From positions 386,074 to 434,158 of the forward strand of contig JAVZCO010000001.1 of assembly GCA_038874355.1 (NCBI GenBank): a stretch of DNA of 48,085 nucleotides, read 5' to 3'. Numbering within the stretch: the first letter of the stretch is position 1; each line of letters begins with the position of its first letter. Below, piece after piece: positions 7,141 to 15,565 of the stretch. Below the pieces are notes generated by a model. It did no database searches, was not told the DNA's origin, and was given only the letters and a program-made list of their open reading frames with translations. The position numbers and the translations under genes are program-made. The DNA is from Candidatus Pacearchaeota archaeon. Its GTDB lineage: Archaea > Nanobdellota > Nanobdellia > Pacearchaeales > GW2011-AR1.

Positions 7141-7842
7141 ATGGCATATACAAAAAGATTTGATGGAAGAAAAGAAGATGAATTAAGAGAAATAAGAGCA
7201 GAGGTTGGTGTAGTTAAGAATGCGGATGGTTCTGCTTTATTTTCTTTTGGAGATACAATTGCAATAGTAGCAGTTTATGGACCAAGAGTAATGCACCCTC
7301 AACATATGCAAGATGCAACTAAGGGCGTATTAAGAGTTAATTATGATATGTTAAGTTTTTCTGTACCAGAAAGGAAGAAACCTGGTATATCAAGAAGAAG
7401 TCAAGAAATAAGTAAGGTAACAGAATGGGCATTAACTCCTGTAATAGATTTAGATAAGTTTCCAAATACAGTAATAGATGTTTTTATTCAGGTTATTCAA
7501 GCAAATGCTTCTACAAGATGTGCGGGAATAAATGCAGCGGCAATGGCTTTGGCCCATGCAGGATTGCCAATGAAAGATATGATTAGTGCTGTTTCAATAG
7601 GTAAAATAGGAGATAAAATAGTAGCAGATTTAATAAAAGAAGAAGAAGATTATGACGAAGAAGGTGGTGCTACAGATATTCCAATTGCTATGTTGCATAA
7701 TACAAAAGAAATAAGTTTATTACAATTAGATGGAGAAGTCTCTTTTGAAGAATTAAAAGAAGCAATAGAATTAGCAAAAAAAGTAATAGAGAAAATTTAT
7801 ATTAAACAAAAAGAAGCATTGAAAAAAATAAGAATAATATAA
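7141..7842 (+). CDS. rrp41: Exosome catalytic subunit Rrp41 (RNase PH family)
   Basis: 233 aa. Starts with the family motif KRFDGRKEDELREI and keeps RSQEISKVTEWAL, STRCAGINAAAMALAHAGLPM and the acidic active-site loop EEGGATDIPIAML, whose Asp matches the catalytic Asp of archaeal Rrp41. It performs phosphorolytic 3'-5' degradation and polynucleotidylation of RNA within the Rrp41-Rrp42 hexameric ring. Neighbours rrp4 and rrp42 encode its partners, the latter only 2 nt downstream. Confidence 0.95.
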   Translation: MAYTKRFDGRKEDELREIRAEVGVVKNADGSALFSFGDTIAIVAVYGPRVMHPQHMQDATKGVLRVNYDMLSFSVPERKKPGISRRSQEISKVTEWALTPVIDLDKFPNTVIDVFIQVIQANASTRCAGINAAAMALAHAGLPMKDMISAVSIGKIGDKIVADLIKEEEDYDEEGGATDIPIAMLHNTKEISLLQLDGEVSFEELKEAIELAKKVIEKIYIKQKEALKKIRII

Positions 7843-7844
7843 AA

Positions 7845-8654
7845 ATGGAAATATCAAATTTAATGAAAGAAAAAATAATAGAATATCTTAATACAGGGAA
7901 GAGATTTGACGGAAGAAAGTTTGATGAATATAGAAATATAGAAATAGAAACTAATGTTAGCAAAAATGCCGAAGGAAGTTCTAGAGTAAAATTAGGAAAT
8001 ACAGAAGTAATAGTGGGAGTAAAAATAGATGTTTCTGAACCTTACACAGATAACGAAGATGAAGGAACTTTAATTACTAGCGCAGAATTAATTCCTTTAG
8101 CTTCAGATAGATTTGAATTAGGCCCACCAAGAATAGAAGCAGTAGAATTAGCTAGAATAATAGATAGAGGAATAAGAGAAAGCAAATTTATTGATTTTAA
8201 AAAATTATGCATAAAAAAAGGAGAAAAAGTTTATTGCGTATTTTTAGATATTTATCCTATCAATTATGACGGAAATTTAATAGACGCTTCTTTTATAGCT
8301 TCTGTTTGTGCTTTATTAACAGCAAAAATGCCGAAATATGACGAAGAAAAAGAAAAGATAAAATATGGAGAACTAACAAATAAAAATGTTCCATTATCAG
8401 ACAAAATACCTGTAATGATAACTTCATGGAAGATTGAAAATAATATAATAATAGATCCTACATTAGAAGAAGAAGATGCTTCTAATTTAAGATTAAGTAT
8501 AGCGGTTACTAAAGAAAAAAAGGAATTTAAAATTAATGCGATCCAAAAAGGTGGAGAAGGTACTTTGACAGAAAAAGATTTAGATAACATATTTAATTTA
8601 GTGAAAGAAAAAGCAGAAGAAATTTTGAAAAAAATTGAGAAAGCTATAAAATAA
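7845..8654 (+). CDS. rrp42: Exosome structural subunit Rrp42 (RNase PH family)
   Basis: 269 aa. KRFDGRKFDEYRNIEIETNV and SSRVKLGNTEVIVGVK mark an RNase PH fold; ELGPPRIEAVELARIIDRGIRES and the longer C-terminal region identify the Rrp42 rather than Rrp41 branch. It lacks the catalytic Asp and contributes RNA-binding surface to the hexamer. Last gene of the psmA operon; an AT-rich spacer of 225 bp with no gene follows. Confidence 0.94.
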   Translation: MEISNLMKEKIIEYLNTGKRFDGRKFDEYRNIEIETNVSKNAEGSSRVKLGNTEVIVGVKIDVSEPYTDNEDEGTLITSAELIPLASDRFELGPPRIEAVELARIIDRGIRESKFIDFKKLCIKKGEKVYCVFLDIYPINYDGNLIDASFIASVCALLTAKMPKYDEEKEKIKYGELTNKNVPLSDKIPVMITSWKIENNIIIDPTLEEEDASNLRLSIAVTKEKKEFKINAIQKGGEGTLTEKDLDNIFNLVKEKAEEILKKIEKAIK

Positions 8655-8820
8655 GAAAATAAAAAAAGAAGAATGTAGATTTTATAAAAAAGCAGTAAAA
8701 TACAAAAATAAAGAATAGTGTATGTTAAAATAATCTTTGTAATAGAATGAAAGTTAAAAAATAGAGAATAAATTTTTATTTTATTATGTAGTTTATGAGG
8801 AATTTATTATAATACATCAT

Positions 8821-8840
8821 ATGAAAATATTTATAAATGC
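8821..8840 (+). promoter_or_regulatory. rpoK promoter, identical 20-mer also found upstream of rpsB
   Basis: The 20 bases at 8821-8840, centred on TTTATAAA (8830-8837), recur without a mismatch at 15566-15585 upstream of rpsB. The TATA box is 50 nt from the rpoK ATG, predicting a leader of about 20 nt, longer than the leaderless norm in this window. Confidence 0.6.
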
Positions 8841-8879
8841 AAAAGATTATTTGAAAAATAGTAAAAAAGAAAATAAAAA

Positions 8880-9281
8880 ATGAAAAAAGAAATAGAAGAA
8901 AAATTCACAAAATATGAAATAGCAAGAATATTAGGAGCAAGGGCATTACAAATTGCAATGAATGCTCCAATTTTAGTTAAGATATCTGAAGAAAAATTAA
9001 AAGAAATAAGATATGATCCTATAGAAATTGCTAAAATAGAATTAGAAGAAGATGTTTTGCCTATTTCTGTAAAAAGACCATTTCCTAAAAAAATAGAATC
9101 AAAACTAGAAATAGAAAGAAAAAAAATTGAAAAAGAAGAAAAAATTGAAGAAAAAATTAATATAGAAAAAATTGAAGAAAAAGAAGAAGAAGAAATAAAA
9201 GAAGAAGGCGAAATTATGGAACTTGCTAGCGACACAGAAGAAACTTCAGAAGAAACTTCTATAGAAGAAGAAGGAATGTAA
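8880..9281 (+). CDS. rpoK: DNA-directed RNA polymerase subunit K (Rpb6 homologue) with acidic tail
   Basis: 133 aa. Residues 8-66 are the whole conserved RpoK core: FTKYEIARILGARALQIAMN, then DPIEIAKIELEEDVLPISVKR. This subunit stabilises the RNA polymerase assembly. The remaining ~65 residues form a Glu/Lys-rich low-complexity tail absent from typical 55-95-aa archaeal RpoK. The gene precedes enolase, as in many archaea. Function of the tail is unknown. Confidence 0.92.
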   Translation: MKKEIEEKFTKYEIARILGARALQIAMNAPILVKISEEKLKEIRYDPIEIAKIELEEDVLPISVKRPFPKKIESKLEIERKKIEKEEKIEEKINIEKIEEKEEEEIKEEGEIMELASDTEETSEETSIEEEGM

Positions 9282-9486
9282 AATAAAATTTTAATGGGAA
9301 AATTGAAATAAATATTTAGGATGATGTGTTAAAATATTAGAAATAAAAATTTTTTAAATCTTTATTATAAAAATTCTCTATTTTTTATTTGTCATAATCT
9401 TTATTTATTAAAAATAAAAATAAGAAATATTTAAAAATACTTTTTTTTTAATTTATATAATTAATTAATAAAAAATAATTATAAAA

Positions 9487-10677
9487 ATGAAACCAAAACA
9501 GATTTTAGCAAAAGTAATTCTTAATTCTAGAAAAGAGAAAACAATTGAGGTTATAGTAAAAACAGAATATGGAAATTTCTCTGCATCTGCTCCAACAGGA
9601 AGAAGTAAAGGAAGTTATGAAAAAGATTATTACAAAGATGTGATCGAAAAAGAAGCAAAAAAATTAGAATCTTTTTCTAATAAAATATGTGAAATAAATA
9701 TAGAACATTTTACTGATTTGCAATATGTAGAAAATATATTAAAAGGTTTTATTGGTGCAAATACAATTTATTCTTTAGAAGTTGCTTTATTAAAAGCAGC
9801 AGCAGCTGAACAAGGAAAATCTTTATGGCAATTTTTAAACCCAAATGCAAAGAAATTTCCAATTCCTATAGGAAATTGTGTTGGTGGTGGTTCACATTCT
9901 TTACCTTTCAAAGGGAAAAAACTTGATTTTCAAGAATTTTTAATTATCCCTAGATGTAAAAATTTTTCTAATTCTGTATATTTAATGAAAAAAGTTTATA
10001 ATACCTTAAGAGATATTCTAAAAGCAAGAAGAGTTTTAGGTCAAATAAATGATGAAAATGCTTTAACTACTTCTTTAAATAATGAAGAAACTCTCGAATT
10101 ATTAAATAAAATAAGATTTCAAATAGAAAAAGAGCATAATGAAAAAATAGAAATTGGCTTAGATGTTGCGGCAAATTCTTTTTATGATAAATCTTCTAAA
10201 ACATATAATTATAAAAATCCTGAAACCTCTTTAACAAGAGAAGAACAAATTGAATATATTTCTGGTTTAGTAGAAAATTACGAATTATCTTATTTAGAAG
10301 ATCCTTTGGAAGAAAATGATTTTGAAGGTTTTGGTATGGTAAAAGATAGAGTTGGAAATTGTCTTGTTGTAGGAGATGATTTAACAGTAACACAAATAAA
10401 TAGATTACTAAGTGCTATAAAATTTGATTCTATAAATGCAATAATAATAAAACCAAATCAATGCGGTTCGCTACTTGAAGTAAATAAGGTTTTAAAATTA
10501 GCAAGAAAATACAATTTAAAAGTGATATTTTCTCATAGAAGTGGAGAAACTTTAGATTATACTATTGCAGATTTAGCATTTGCTTCTGGTGCAGATTTTA
10601 TAAAAACAGGAATTTATGGAAAAGAGCGTGAAATAAAATTGAATAGATTAATTAATATAGAAAAAGAAATAAAATAA
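9487..10677 (+). CDS. eno: Enolase (phosphopyruvate hydratase)
   Basis: 396 aa, slightly shorter than the usual 410-430 aa. Catalytic and metal ligands are in place: H137 and E150 (GGGSHS, QEFLI), D226 (GLDVAAN), E271 (YLEDPLE), D297/D298 (VGDDL), K322 (IIKPNQCGS), the SHRSGET loop (349-355) and K373 (IKTG). It interconverts 2-phosphoglycerate and phosphoenolpyruvate in lower glycolysis. In many archaea rpoK-eno-rpsB are contiguous; here rpsB follows only after ~5 kb of accessory genes. TATA-like ATTTATATAA lies about 35 nt upstream of the ATG. Confidence 0.95.
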   Translation: MKPKQILAKVILNSRKEKTIEVIVKTEYGNFSASAPTGRSKGSYEKDYYKDVIEKEAKKLESFSNKICEINIEHFTDLQYVENILKGFIGANTIYSLEVALLKAAAAEQGKSLWQFLNPNAKKFPIPIGNCVGGGSHSLPFKGKKLDFQEFLIIPRCKNFSNSVYLMKKVYNTLRDILKARRVLGQINDENALTTSLNNEETLELLNKIRFQIEKEHNEKIEIGLDVAANSFYDKSSKTYNYKNPETSLTREEQIEYISGLVENYELSYLEDPLEENDFEGFGMVKDRVGNCLVVGDDLTVTQINRLLSAIKFDSINAIIIKPNQCGSLLEVNKVLKLARKYNLKVIFSHRSGETLDYTIADLAFASGADFIKTGIYGKEREIKLNRLINIEKEIK

Positions 10678-10877
10678 AAAAATAAAACCAATGATAAAAT
10701 AAAATTTCTTTTAAAAGACATAAAAAATAAATACAATGACTTATATTTATAGTGAAAATATTTCATTTCTTACAATGAATAAAGAAAAATTGATTGGAGT
10801 TATAATAAAAAATAAAGATATTACACATACTTAAAAATAAATGTTTGAGTTAATTTAAAGGTTATTATATAGAAAGA

Positions 10878-10885
10878 TTTATAAA
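10878..10885 (+). promoter_or_regulatory. TATA box of the repeat-protein gene
   Basis: AGAAAGA (BRE-like) followed by TTTATAAA, first base exactly 29 nt before the ATG at 10907, predicting a leaderless transcript. Confidence 0.7.
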
Positions 10886-10906
10886 CTCTAAAAATTTAAT
10901 AAAAAA

Positions 10907-11782
10907 ATGGAAGAAAAGAATTTGAAGAAAAAATTAGCAAAAGGGATTTCTGAATATAAAAAATTAATTCGTGAGAAAGAGGCGACAGAAAAGAAAATTG
11001 CTAAGCATCTCGAAAAGGAAACAGCTTTTATCGAGGAGAATTTGCCAGAAATTATTGATATTGCTAAAGAAGATTATGAAAAATGGCGGGAAAAAGAAGG
11101 ATACAAACTTAAAAGAGAGATCCAAGAAGCATTAAAAACAAATGATTTTGATAGAATTAAAGAAATAATAGAATATGCAAAATTAAAAGATATAGAAATA
11201 CCAATAAAAAAAAGAGTTAAAGAATTATTTTCTCCAAGCGAGAGAGAAGAACTTTTAGAGTATGCAAAGAAAGCAGCTGAGAAAGAATGGTATTCTGATG
11301 CTGGAATGATTGCAGCTAAAGTAGGAGCAAAGAAAGAAGCTTTGGAGTATGCAAAGAAAGCAGCTGAGGAAGGAAAGTATTATTATGCTGGAATGATTGC
11401 AGCTAAAGTAGGAGCAAAGAAAGAAGCTTTGGAGTATGCAAAGAAAGTAGCTGAGAAAGAATGGTATTATGATGCTGGAAAGATTGCAGCTAAAGTAGGA
11501 GCAAAGAAAGAAGCTTTGGAGTATGCAAAGAAAGCAGCTGATGAGAAAGAATGGTATTATGCTGCTGGAGAGATTGCAGCTGAAGTAGGAGCAAAGAAAG
11601 AAGCTTTGGAGTATGCAAAGATAGCAGCTGAGAAAGAATGGTATTCTGATGCTGGAATGATTGCAGCTAAAGTAGGAGCAAAGAAAGAAGCTTTGGAGTA
11701 TGCAAAGAAAGCAGCTGATGAGAAAGAATGGTATTATGCTGCTGGAAAGATTGCAAATGAGATTTTAAATTATTATCTTTAA
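10907..11782 (+). CDS. Alpha-helical tandem-repeat protein
   Basis: 291 aa. Residues 1-115 are charged helical sequence. From residue 117 six units of 29-30 residues follow almost to the end, consensus LEYAKKAAEKEWYSDAGMIA then AKVGAKKEA. The units look like a two-helix solenoid (TPR/Sel1-like in character, though I cannot place the family). No signal peptide or membrane segment, so cytoplasmic; probably a protein-protein scaffold. The DNA repeats are nearly identical, unlike old solenoids. The stop is 2 nt before a receiver-domain gene, so the two are probably co-expressed. A leaderless promoter lies 29 nt upstream. Confidence 0.8.
   Translation: MEEKNLKKKLAKGISEYKKLIREKEATEKKIAKHLEKETAFIEENLPEIIDIAKEDYEKWREKEGYKLKREIQEALKTNDFDRIKEIIEYAKLKDIEIPIKKRVKELFSPSEREELLEYAKKAAEKEWYSDAGMIAAKVGAKKEALEYAKKAAEEGKYYYAGMIAAKVGAKKEALEYAKKVAEKEWYYDAGKIAAKVGAKKEALEYAKKAADEKEWYYAAGEIAAEVGAKKEALEYAKIAAEKEWYSDAGMIAAKVGAKKEALEYAKKAADEKEWYYAAGKIANEILNYYL
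11255..11782 (+). repeat. Six tandem 87/90-bp DNA repeats inside the gene
   Basis: Units start at 11255, 11342, 11429, 11516 (90 bp), 11606 and 11693; the last is cut short by the stop codon. Long blocks such as the one encoding GAKKEALEYAKK are base-for-base identical between units, so the array is recent or homogenised and may vary in copy number between strains. Confidence 0.85.
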
Positions 11783-11784
11783 AA

Positions 11785-12303
11785 ATGGCTGAAAAACTAA
11801 AGATACTTATTGTTGAAGATAGAGAAGAAAATATTGGGGCTGCAAAAGAATATTTTGAGAATATTGGTTTTGAATTAGATTTTGCTCAAACCGGAAATGA
11901 AGCTTTAGAGAAATTAGGAAAAGAGCGTGAAAATTATCTTTTTTTAATTAGTGATTTATCTTTGCCAAGAGAAAAAGGAGGAAAAGAAGAGTTTATTGGC
12001 TTTGAAATAGGAAAAAAAGCAGAAGAATTAGGTATTCCTTATGTGTTTGCTACTTCATTTAATGTAGTTAATAATCATAATATTATACCTTATGAAAACT
12101 TTGAAGAAGAATATAACAAATTTTATAATGGAAATCCAAAACATGATTGTAGAATAATTGGTTTAAATAAAAAAGAAGTTATGGAGTGGAAAAAAGTTTA
12201 TGAAAATATAGAAGAATTAGGTATTTTAAAAAATGCAGAAGAAATAAGAGAAGCAAGAAGAAGATATAAAAAATATACTGGAAAATCTTATAAGAAGAAA
12301 TAA
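11785..12303 (+). CDS. Stand-alone response-regulator receiver domain protein
   Basis: 172 aa. CheY-like fold: acidic pocket E11-D12 (LIVEDREEN), phosphoacceptor Asp57 in FLISDLSLP, and T90-S91 (FATSF) in the switch strand. A ~45-residue helical basic extension follows. No DNA-binding or output domain, and no histidine kinase in the window, so it is an orphan. It is 2 nt downstream of the repeat protein, which could be its partner; that is inference. Confidence 0.8.
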   Translation: MAEKLKILIVEDREENIGAAKEYFENIGFELDFAQTGNEALEKLGKERENYLFLISDLSLPREKGGKEEFIGFEIGKKAEELGIPYVFATSFNVVNNHNIIPYENFEEEYNKFYNGNPKHDCRIIGLNKKEVMEWKKVYENIEELGILKNAEEIREARRRYKKYTGKSYKKK

Positions 12304-12357
12304 AAATATCGAAATCGATAATTGATAAAATAGTTAAACAATATAAGAAATTAATAT

Positions 12358-13110
12358 TTATAATCTTGCTGCCAATTCTTGCATATAAGAAATAAAGTAA
12401 TCTGCTTTTTTTATTAAATTATCTAGTTCTTTTCCAGAAATATCTTTTATTTCTCCATGCTCATATTTTTTATAAGTATTAAAAATATCTTCAAAATAAC
12501 TTATAATAATTTTTGTTATCTCTCTTCTTTTTTCTATATTTTTTAATAATGCTGGGATAGAAGAAGGAATTATAACCGTGTATCCTTTTAACAATAAAAA
12601 CGCTTGAGCAGAGTCTATAACTGCTGAATAAATATTAGAAAGAATATCTATTTTTATTCTTCTTATTTCTGTCATTTTACTTCCAGTATCCATTATCAAA
12701 TGTAATAAAGAATCGCTTGATTTTCCTATTCTTCCTAAATTAATTAATATTTTTAAAGGATTTATTAAACTCGAAGGATCGTATATTACTAAAGAATTCT
12801 TTATTTCATTTATAATATAGAAATCATTCTTCATTATTCTTTCGAAATAGTCTGTTAATAAATATGAATAGATTTTTATCTCCAATGAAAATTTATAATT
12901 TAACAACCAATCTTGAATATTTTTTATTTTTTCTTTTTTTTCTTTTAGATTATCTAATAAAACACAAATTAATATATCTTCCGATTCTTTATTAATAACA
13001 CACCAAATTGCTTTTATTTCTTTTCTATATTTTTTTAAACAATCTGTTAAAAATTTTTTTAAGGTATTCTTTAAAATTTCTTTATTTTTTATTTTTTCTT
13101 CTTTTTTCAT
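12358..13110 (-). CDS. HEPN-containing protein with degenerate nucleotidyltransferase-like N-terminus
   Basis: 250 aa. The N-terminal ~115 residues have an alpha/beta pattern ending in LVIYDPSSLINP, like a nucleotidyltransferase fold without the GS and DxD motifs. The C-terminal half is helical and HEPN-like: VIDSAQAFLLLKGYTVIIPS, then KYEHGEIKDISGKELDNLI with an HG in the expected area. It is encoded 4 nt after the intact nucleotidyltransferase gene, so it is probably its partner. Toxin-antitoxin or another signalling pair are both possible. Confidence 0.55.
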   Translation of the reverse strand: MKKEEKIKNKEILKNTLKKFLTDCLKKYRKEIKAIWCVINKESEDILICVLLDNLKEKKEKIKNIQDWLLNYKFSLEIKIYSYLLTDYFERIMKNDFYIINEIKNSLVIYDPSSLINPLKILINLGRIGKSSDSLLHLIMDTGSKMTEIRRIKIDILSNIYSAVIDSAQAFLLLKGYTVIIPSSIPALLKNIEKRREITKIIISYFEDIFNTYKKYEHGEIKDISGKELDNLIKKADYFISYMQELAARL

Positions 13111-13114
13111 TTTA

Positions 13115-14191
13115 TCATTTTCTTTCTAACTTATTTAATAATATTTCCATTCCTTTAAAATAATTTTTATCTATATTTATTAATTTTTTATTTGTTTTTT
13201 TGTAATGTATATAAGAATATAAATTTTTTAGTATATCATAATAAGATTCGGGAATTTTATTTTTTTTAACAAACTCTTTTTCAAATAAATAAAGTATTTT
13301 TTTATCATTTTTATCTTTTTCTTTCACAACTTTTTTACATAAACTTATTCCATAATTATATGCTTCTTCTAATCTTTTTCTTTTACTTTCTTCTTCAAGT
13401 TTTTTAATTATATTTTTTGCTTCATTTAAGATTAATTTTATTTTATTCATCCATAAATCAATTTCTTCGCCAGAGAACTCCCCAAATGTTCCTTTGTATA
13501 TTTTTTCATTTATTTTTATCAATTCATTATAAGTTTCTAAAAAGTAATTTGAAATCCCTATTTCTTTTTTATTAGCTCTTAATTTTTCTAAGGTATCTGT
13601 TGCAGAACTTGTTCTAATTTCTAAATAACTCAAAATTATTTGTGAAATAATTGTTAAAATATTTAATAAAGCAAAGGGAATTTCTAGAAGCTTTTTTTTC
13701 GCAGATAAAAAATAATTGATTGCTCTATAAAATAATCTTTCTGATTTTTCATTAATGCTATATATCTTTCCTTCTGCTAATAAATTTTTTATTAATCTAA
13801 TGAAATCTCCTTTATCATATAAAATAATAGAAGTTCTTATTGCAGAAATAGTCCAAGGTTCAGCAATATGAATTAAATGCCAGATTAATCCAATTGTTTT
13901 TGGAGGTTGAAAATGTATTTCTATTCCCTCTTTTTTTGCCTTTTCTTGTATAGTTATAAGAAGTATATCTAATTTCTTTTCTTCTTCTTCAAAGTTTGGG
14001 ATTGTTTCATCAATTGCAATGAAAATATCTATATCATGGCCTTTTACTAATCCTTTTTTTACAGCACTACCATAAAAAAAAACACTTTTAACAATATTTA
14101 ATTCAAAAATAGGAGAACATAGTTGTTTTAATATTTTTTTTATATTTTCAGGAGTTTTTATTATTTTATTATCCTCTTTTTTTTCTTCCAT
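13115..14191 (-). CDS. Nucleotidyltransferase fused to HEPN-like helical domains
   Basis: 358 aa. The N-terminal domain has FFYGSAVKKGLVKGHDIDIFI, a good GSx10DxD nucleotidyltransferase signature. Middle and C-terminal parts are long helices, including RAINYFLSAKKKLLEIPFA and a GEFSGEEIDLWMNKIKLILNEA segment parallel to the ISGKELDNLI segment of the downstream protein, which suggests both carry related HEPN-like domains. TATA TTTATTAA (14220-14213) is 29 nt from the ATG, so leaderless. Heads a two-gene operon; role unknown. Confidence 0.65.
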   Translation of the reverse strand: MEEKKEDNKIIKTPENIKKILKQLCSPIFELNIVKSVFFYGSAVKKGLVKGHDIDIFIAIDETIPNFEEEEKKLDILLITIQEKAKKEGIEIHFQPPKTIGLIWHLIHIAEPWTISAIRTSIILYDKGDFIRLIKNLLAEGKIYSINEKSERLFYRAINYFLSAKKKLLEIPFALLNILTIISQIILSYLEIRTSSATDTLEKLRANKKEIGISNYFLETYNELIKINEKIYKGTFGEFSGEEIDLWMNKIKLILNEAKNIIKKLEEESKRKRLEEAYNYGISLCKKVVKEKDKNDKKILYLFEKEFVKKNKIPESYYDILKNLYSYIHYKKTNKKLINIDKNYFKGMEILLNKLERK

Positions 14192-14330
14192 AAAAGCAAA
14201 AATTTAATAGAATTAATAAACCTTTCTATTATTTTTATAATGATAAGTTTTTTCTTTAATTTTATTATATTTAATATTATTTGATTATAAATATTTTTAT
14301 TTCTTTAAGAATAATATTATATAGATTTTA

Positions 14331-14462
14331 TTTATAAAAAAATAAAGAAAAATAAGAAAAGACTTAATTCTAAAGCTTTATTGTTCTAGGCTTGTAATAT
14401 CTGGAATTAAATATTCCAAACTTGGCAGATTACAATCATATATTGCTTTTTGTTTTTATTTT
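14331..14462 (+). ncRNA. Candidate small non-coding RNA with promoter and T-rich end
   Basis: A TATA box TTTATAAA (14331-14338) predicts a plus-strand start near 14360. The following ~80 nt are richer in G+C than the surroundings and fold: AAAGC/GCTTT outer pair, TTGTAAT (14392-14398) with ATTACAA (14429-14435), CTG/CAG, and an inner GGAAT/ATTCC hairpin. A T-rich run (about 14446-14462) could terminate it. No ORF. It lies between the downstream end of the 259-aa gene and the promoter of the nucleotidyltransferase gene, both on the other strand. No known RNA family recognised. Confidence 0.4.
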
Positions 14463-14481
14463 CCTTATTTCTTATCTATCT

Positions 14482-15261
14482 CTATTCCAATTCTTCTTTG
14501 TTTATTTTTACCTTACCCTTTTTACCTAGATCTATTACTATCTCGTCTCCATCATCCCTCAAATCACGAATATGAAGATAACTTTTATCAAAGCTCGAAT
14601 CTGTAACTCTCTTATAATTTACTTTTCCATTCTTTCTCCAAACTAAATATACAGTATCATGTCCGTAATCTCTTCCATTTTCTGCCGACCATACAATAGC
14701 TGCTATATCTTTTCCAGGTATTCTTTTTTCTCCACTTAAATAATCACATCCCAGTCTTGAACCAACACTTATTACAAGATTTCTCGCCTGCTCCATAAAA
14801 TCTTCTGGTTCTTCTATTTTTCCTTCAAGAGTTATTTTTTTCTTCATAGGACTGTATGAGATTCCTTTTGTTTCTTTAGGTGATATTTGAGCAATTACTC
14901 CATCTTCTAATAGTTTTTCTAAACCAATATAAGCCTCTCTTCCACGAACGTCTGATGATGGGGAAACTCTTTCATTTATCCATGCATGATCTTCATAAAT
15001 CTGTTTTGGCTTTTCATATCCTTGTATATACCAAACACTATAACGATATTGATTACCAAAATATCCTGCTCCTTCTTGCGAGCATCTATCTGTATCTATT
15101 TGTTCGAAAAGAACAAATGCTGCTCTTTCTTTTTCTTTATCAACAATATAGTTTGTTATACGTGTTTCTCTATATAAAGGATGATTGTGTTGGTGAGTTT
15201 TAACAACATCGTCCATTACTTTTTTTACATATTCTTCAAAATTTGTTTCTTTATTTTCCAT
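14482..15261 (-). CDS. Conserved-looking protein of unknown function, 259 aa
   Basis: Soluble, acidic, no signal peptide or membrane helix. Mixed alpha/beta with charged, aromatic-rich segments such as RITNYIVDKEKERAAFVLFEQ, YRYSVWYIQGY and DTVYLVWRKNGKVNY; no motif I recognise. A strong Shine-Dalgarno GGAGG lies just upstream of the ATG, inside the preceding small gene, whose stop overlaps this start. Translation is therefore probably reinitiated or coupled, unlike most genes here, which are leaderless. Confidence 0.7.
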   Translation of the reverse strand: MENKETNFEEYVKKVMDDVVKTHQHNHPLYRETRITNYIVDKEKERAAFVLFEQIDTDRCSQEGAGYFGNQYRYSVWYIQGYEKPKQIYEDHAWINERVSPSSDVRGREAYIGLEKLLEDGVIAQISPKETKGISYSPMKKKITLEGKIEEPEDFMEQARNLVISVGSRLGCDYLSGEKRIPGKDIAAIVWSAENGRDYGHDTVYLVWRKNGKVNYKRVTDSSFDKSYLHIRDLRDDGDEIVIDLGKKGKVKINKEELE

Positions 15262-15424
15262 TTTTCTTACCTCCTTCCATTTGCCTCATCGCGTCATGCT
15301 CGTTTTTATTAAGTATGATTTCTAATTCACCTTTTTCTTTTGGTAAGAGAGGGTAATTTTTTAGATCTTCGTAATCAAAATCTCTTTCTTCCTCTATTTT
15401 TCTTTCATATTTTTCCTTTATCAT
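15251..15424 (-). CDS. Small protein of 57 aa upstream of and overlapping the 259-aa gene
   Basis: ATG at 15424, TAA at 15253-15251, overlapping the following start by 11 nt. Highly charged (begins MIKEKYERKIEEERDFDYED) with NYPLLPKEKGELEII in the middle; its end encodes the GGAGG ribosome-binding site of the next gene. A 19-aa ORF (15464-15405) beginning MKTRINITIDKE, reminiscent of the first strand of ribbon-helix-helix repressors, overlaps its start in another frame. Could be a real small protein or the remnant of a frameshifted one. Confidence 0.5.
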   Translation of the reverse strand: MIKEKYERKIEEERDFDYEDLKNYPLLPKEKGELEIILNKNEHDAMRQMEGGKKNGK

Positions 15425-15505
15425 TTTTCTCTTTGTCTATTGTGATATTTATTCTTGTTTTCATTTTATTTTGTATTATGTTATACTATATAGTAGTAAC
15501 ACTAG

Positions 15506-15545
15506 TATTTAAATCTTTCGGTTTTGTAATTACTAAATAGTAATT
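15506..15545 (-). promoter_or_regulatory. Promoter and palindrome of the 57-aa/259-aa operon
   Basis: Minus-strand TATA box TTTAAATA (15513-15506) preceded by AAAGA, predicting a start near 15484 and a leader of about 60 nt. Directly upstream, 15528-15545 is an inverted repeat AATTACT-N4-AGTAATT, a plausible activator or operator site. Confidence 0.5.
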
Positions 15546-15565
15546 ATAATATTTATTAAAATTTT

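Noticed and set aside
8831-9235. 134-aa Ser/Ile-rich frame on the minus strand of rpoK
   Set aside because: A complement shadow of the Lys/Glu-rich RpoK tail; similar Leu/Ser-rich shadows oppose the thermosome and S-layer genes.
9282-9486. GATGATG near 9320 as a C box of a C/D guide RNA
   Set aside because: No matching D box CTGA at a suitable distance and no terminal stem.
10736-10834. 32-aa ORF between eno and the repeat-protein gene
   Set aside because: A TTTTAAAA 27 nt upstream is suggestive, but such octamers are frequent here and the peptide has no recognisable feature. The rest of this 229-bp gap holds only the next gene's promoter.
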